From Xylophilus rhododendri (lineage in GTDB: Bacteria > Pseudomonadota > Gammaproteobacteria > Burkholderiales > Burkholderiaceae_C): a stretch of DNA of 64,000 nucleotides. Under the pieces are notes generated by a model, which was not told the origin of the DNA, made no database searches, and saw only the letters and a list, made by a program, of their open reading frames with translations. The translations under genes and the position numbers were made by a program. Below are positions 61,996 through 64,000 of this stretch, in pieces (within the stretch, counting starts at the first letter, position 1; every line of letters begins with the position of its first letter). The stretch spans positions 4,216,001 through 4,280,000 of the forward strand of contig NZ_CP047650.1 in assembly GCF_009906855.1 (NCBI RefSeq), read 5' to 3'.

Positions 61996-62844
61996 TCAGA
62001 CGGCGACGGGTGCCTTGATGGCGGCGTGGCTCTGGTAGCCCTCGATGGCGAAGTCCTCGAACTCGTAGTCGAAGATCGAATCGGGCCGGCGGTGGATCTT
62101 CAGCGTCGGGTAGGCGTAAGGCGTGCGCGAGAGCTGCTCGGCCACCTGCTCCCGGTGGTTGGCGTAGATGTGGCAGTCGCCGCCGGTCCAGATGAACTCG
62201 CCCACGTCCAGGTCGCATTGCTGGGCCACCATATGGGTCAGCAGGGCATAGCTGGCGATGTTGAAGGGCACGCCCAGGAAGATGTCCGCGCTGCGCTGGT
62301 AGAGCTGGCAGCTGAGCTGGCCCCGGCCGCCGGCTTCCTGCGCGGGCGCCACGTAGAACTGGAAGAAGGCGTGGCAGGGCATGAGCGCCATCTTGTCGAG
62401 GTCGGCCACGTTCCAGGCGCTGACGATGATGCGGCGCGAGTCGGGGTTTTTCTTGAGGGTGTCGATGACCTGGGCGATCTGGTCGATGTGGCCGCCGTCG
62501 GGCTTGGGCCAGCTGCGCCACTGCACGCCGTAGATGGGGCCGAGTTCGCCGTCCTCGCCGGCCCATTCGTCCCAGATGCTGACGTTGCGCTCCTTGAGCC
62601 AGTTGTTGCTGGACGATCCGGTGAGGAACCACAGCAGCTCCTGGATGATGGAGCGCACATGCACCTTCTTGGTGGTGACCAGCGGAAAGCCTTCGTTCAG
62701 GTCGAAACGCATCTGGTAGCCGAACACGCTGGTGGTGCCGGTGCCGGTGCGGTCGGCCTTCTGCACGCCGTGGGCGAGCACGTGGCGGACGAAGTCCTCG
62801 TATTGGGTGCGGACGGGCCGGGGGCTGGTTTCGGTGCTGGGCAT
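61996..62844 (-). CDS. thyA: Thymidylate synthase
   Basis: The product is 282 residues. The catalytic Cys at about residue 157 is in [12 protein letters not shown]. Folate and nucleotide site motifs [31 protein letters not shown] and [20 protein letters not shown] are intact. It methylates dUMP with methylene-tetrahydrofolate. It forms an operon with folA and is divergent from the helicase. Confidence 0.98.
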   Translation of the reverse strand: MPSTETSPRPVRTQYEDFVRHVLAHGVQKADRTGTGTTSVFGYQMRFDLNEGFPLVTTKKVHVRSIIQELLWFLTGSSSNNWLKERNVSIWDEWAGEDGELGPIYGVQWRSWPKPDGGHIDQIAQVIDTLKKNPDSRRIIVSAWNVADLDKMALMPCHAFFQFYVAPAQEAGGRGQLSCQLYQRSADIFLGVPFNIASYALLTHMVAQQCDLDVGEFIWTGGDCHIYANHREQVAEQLSRTPYAYPTLKIHRRPDSIFDYEFEDFAIEGYQSHAAIKAPVAV

Positions 62845-62883
62845 GGTCTGCGGATTTTAGAACCGCATGGACAATGCCTGCCG

Positions 62884-64000
62884 ATGCCAAAGGACTTGCC
62901 CGACCGCCACCATTTGTTCCTGCGCACGCTCTCCCGCGGCGAGGGCCTGCTGGGCATGGAGCCATCGCAGGATTTCGCCCCACGCGGCGGGCAGGTCACG
63001 GTCGTCTGGATGGACGGGGACGACGGCCCGCTGCAGGCCCTGGGCTTTTCGCCCATCCCGCTGGAGCGCCTGCAGTGGCGCGGCCCGCAGGCGGCGGAGG
63101 ATGCGCTGGGTTCGAACCCGCCCCGGCTCTGGTCCCTCAAGCGCGAGGAAGACTTCGGCGACTTCTACGTGGACCGCGTGCCCCATCTGCGCGACCGCGG
63201 CTGGCAGGTCACGACCTGGCCCGGCTTCGCCCACGAGCCGATGCCGATCGCCGCCTGGCGTCTGCTGCTGGCCGGCGAGGAGGCCGAGGGCTCGGCCGCC
63301 ATCGCGCCCGGCGGCCTGTCGCTGAACCGGCGCGAGGGTTCCTGGCTGCTGTCGCTCGGCGTGGAAGTGGAAGGCCAGACGCTGGACCTGGCGCCGCTGC
63401 TGGGCGCCCTGCTCAAGCGCGACGCCCGCTGGCGCGACAAGGCCGCGCTGGAGGAGATCGACGACGAGGAGGGCATCCGCCTGCGTATGCCCGGCGGCCG
63501 CCATGTGGAGGCGCCGGCTGCGCCGCTCAAGGCCATCGTCGGCGCCATGCTGGAACTGCTGACCGACCCGCGCCGGGCGGCCGGGCCGCTCAAACTCTCG
63601 ACCTGGGATGCCGGCCGTGTGCAGGCCCTGCGGCTGGCCCTGGCGGCCAGCCAGCCGCGCCGCGCCGGTCCGGCCGGTGCCTGGGCCCTGCAGGGCGAGG
63701 AGGGCCTGAAGCTGCTGGGCGAACGCCTGCGCGCCGCAGGCAAGCCCGAACCCGTCGAGCCGCCGCACGGCCTGGGCCTGAGCCTGCGCGGCTACCAGGT
63801 CGAGGGCCTGGCCTGGCTGCAGCACCTGCGTGCGCAGGGGCTGGCCGGCATCCTGGCCGACGACATGGGCCTGGGCAAGACGGCCCAGGTGCTGGCCCAT
63901 CTGCTGCTGGAGAAACAGCAGGGCCGCGCCGACCGGCCCTCGCTGGTGGTAGTGCCCACCTCGCTGGTCTTCAACTGGCTGGCCGAGGCGCGCCGCGTGG
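62884..64000 (+). CDS. SNF2-family DEAD/DEAH-box helicase (truncated by window end)
   Basis: The frame is open from ATG 62884 past the right edge, so about 372 residues are visible. The N-terminal about 290 residues are a family-specific region (HHLFLRTLSRGEGLLGMEPS, FYVDRVPHLRDRGWQVTTWP). Then the SNF2 N-domain begins: LRGYQVEGLAWLQHL, motif I DDMGLGKTAQ near 326-335 and motif Ia PSLVVVPTSLVFNW. It uses ATP to translocate on DNA or remodel complexes. The C-terminal helicase half is not in the window. Confidence 0.9.
   Translation, partial: MPKDLPDRHHLFLRTLSRGEGLLGMEPSQDFAPRGGQVTVVWMDGDDGPLQALGFSPIPLERLQWRGPQAAEDALGSNPPRLWSLKREEDFGDFYVDRVPHLRDRGWQVTTWPGFAHEPMPIAAWRLLLAGEEAEGSAAIAPGGLSLNRREGSWLLSLGVEVEGQTLDLAPLLGALLKRDARWRDKAALEEIDDEEGIRLRMPGGRHVEAPAAPLKAIVGAMLELLTDPRRAAGPLKLSTWDAGRVQALRLALAASQPRRAGPAGAWALQGEEGLKLLGERLRAAGKPEPVEPPHGLGLSLRGYQVEGLAWLQHLRAQGLAGILADDMGLGKTAQVLAHLLLEKQQGRADRPSLVVVPTSLVFNWLAEARRV

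Noticed and set aside
1..64000. Insertion sequences, transposases, integrases, prophage genes or CRISPR arrays
   Set aside because: None recognised on either strand; no transposase-like protein or regular repeat-spacer pattern was seen.

Overview
High-GC DNA with an ompA-ubiG-gph-ssrA block, glnA-ntrB-ntrC, folA-thyA, an exosortase-B (XrtB) exopolysaccharide locus and a HrpB/HrpX-type (hrp group 2) type III secretion system (T3SS). Together these point to a Burkholderiales bacterium, most likely a plant-associated member of the Comamonadaceae. The placement is inferred from gene content and protein style, not from a database search.

Layout. 1-13.5 kb is housekeeping: an OmpA-family protein, UbiG, Gph, tmRNA, an RsuA-type pseudouridine synthase, a YVTN beta-propeller protein, a NodB deacetylase, a fatty-acid hydroxylase, a molybdopterin-binding-domain protein, GlnA with a sigma54 promoter, NtrB, NtrC and ExoIII. 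13.6-35 kb is an exopolysaccharide locus. Its rightward arm holds a flippase, three glycosyltransferases, a hexapeptide acyltransferase, a GMC oxidoreductase and an epimerase. Its leftward arm holds a PEP-CTERM protein, a cNMP-binding protein, EpsL, EpsD, EpsE, EpsF, EpsG, XrtB, EpsI and a WecG/TagA transferase. The two arms converge near 23.3 kb. Ugd lies to the left, and the regulator EpsA and the priming transferase EpsB lie to the right.

35-41 kb is a regulatory island: a LytS-like degenerate kinase, a receiver-Hpt protein, a LuxR-type response regulator and a winged-helix protein, followed by a VanX-type dipeptidase, a SctO-like coiled-coil protein and the AraC-type master regulator HrpB. 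41-61.3 kb is the T3SS. One rightward unit of 16 tightly packed genes (sctQ-R-S-hpaA-sctD-hrpD6-pilin-chaperone-hrpB1-sctI-J-K-L-N-T-P) starts at a perfect PIP box. An orphan 628-residue membrane protein with its own PIP box follows. A leftward unit (sctC, a GDPH-motif protein, sctU, sctV) converges on it. Two unrecognised leftward genes near 41-42 kb also carry PIP boxes. The window ends with folA, thyA and the start of a SNF2-family helicase that runs off the right edge.

How it fits together: the island at 35-39 kb probably feeds signals into HrpB, which would act at the TTCGB-N15-TTCGB boxes to switch on the injectisome and associated secreted proteins. The Eps locus would make and export a capsule-like polysaccharide, with PEP-CTERM protein processing by XrtB. 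The least explained parts are the unrecognised PIP-box genes, the GDPH protein, the acidic extension of SctL, the GMC-epimerase pair and the orphan phosphorelay.
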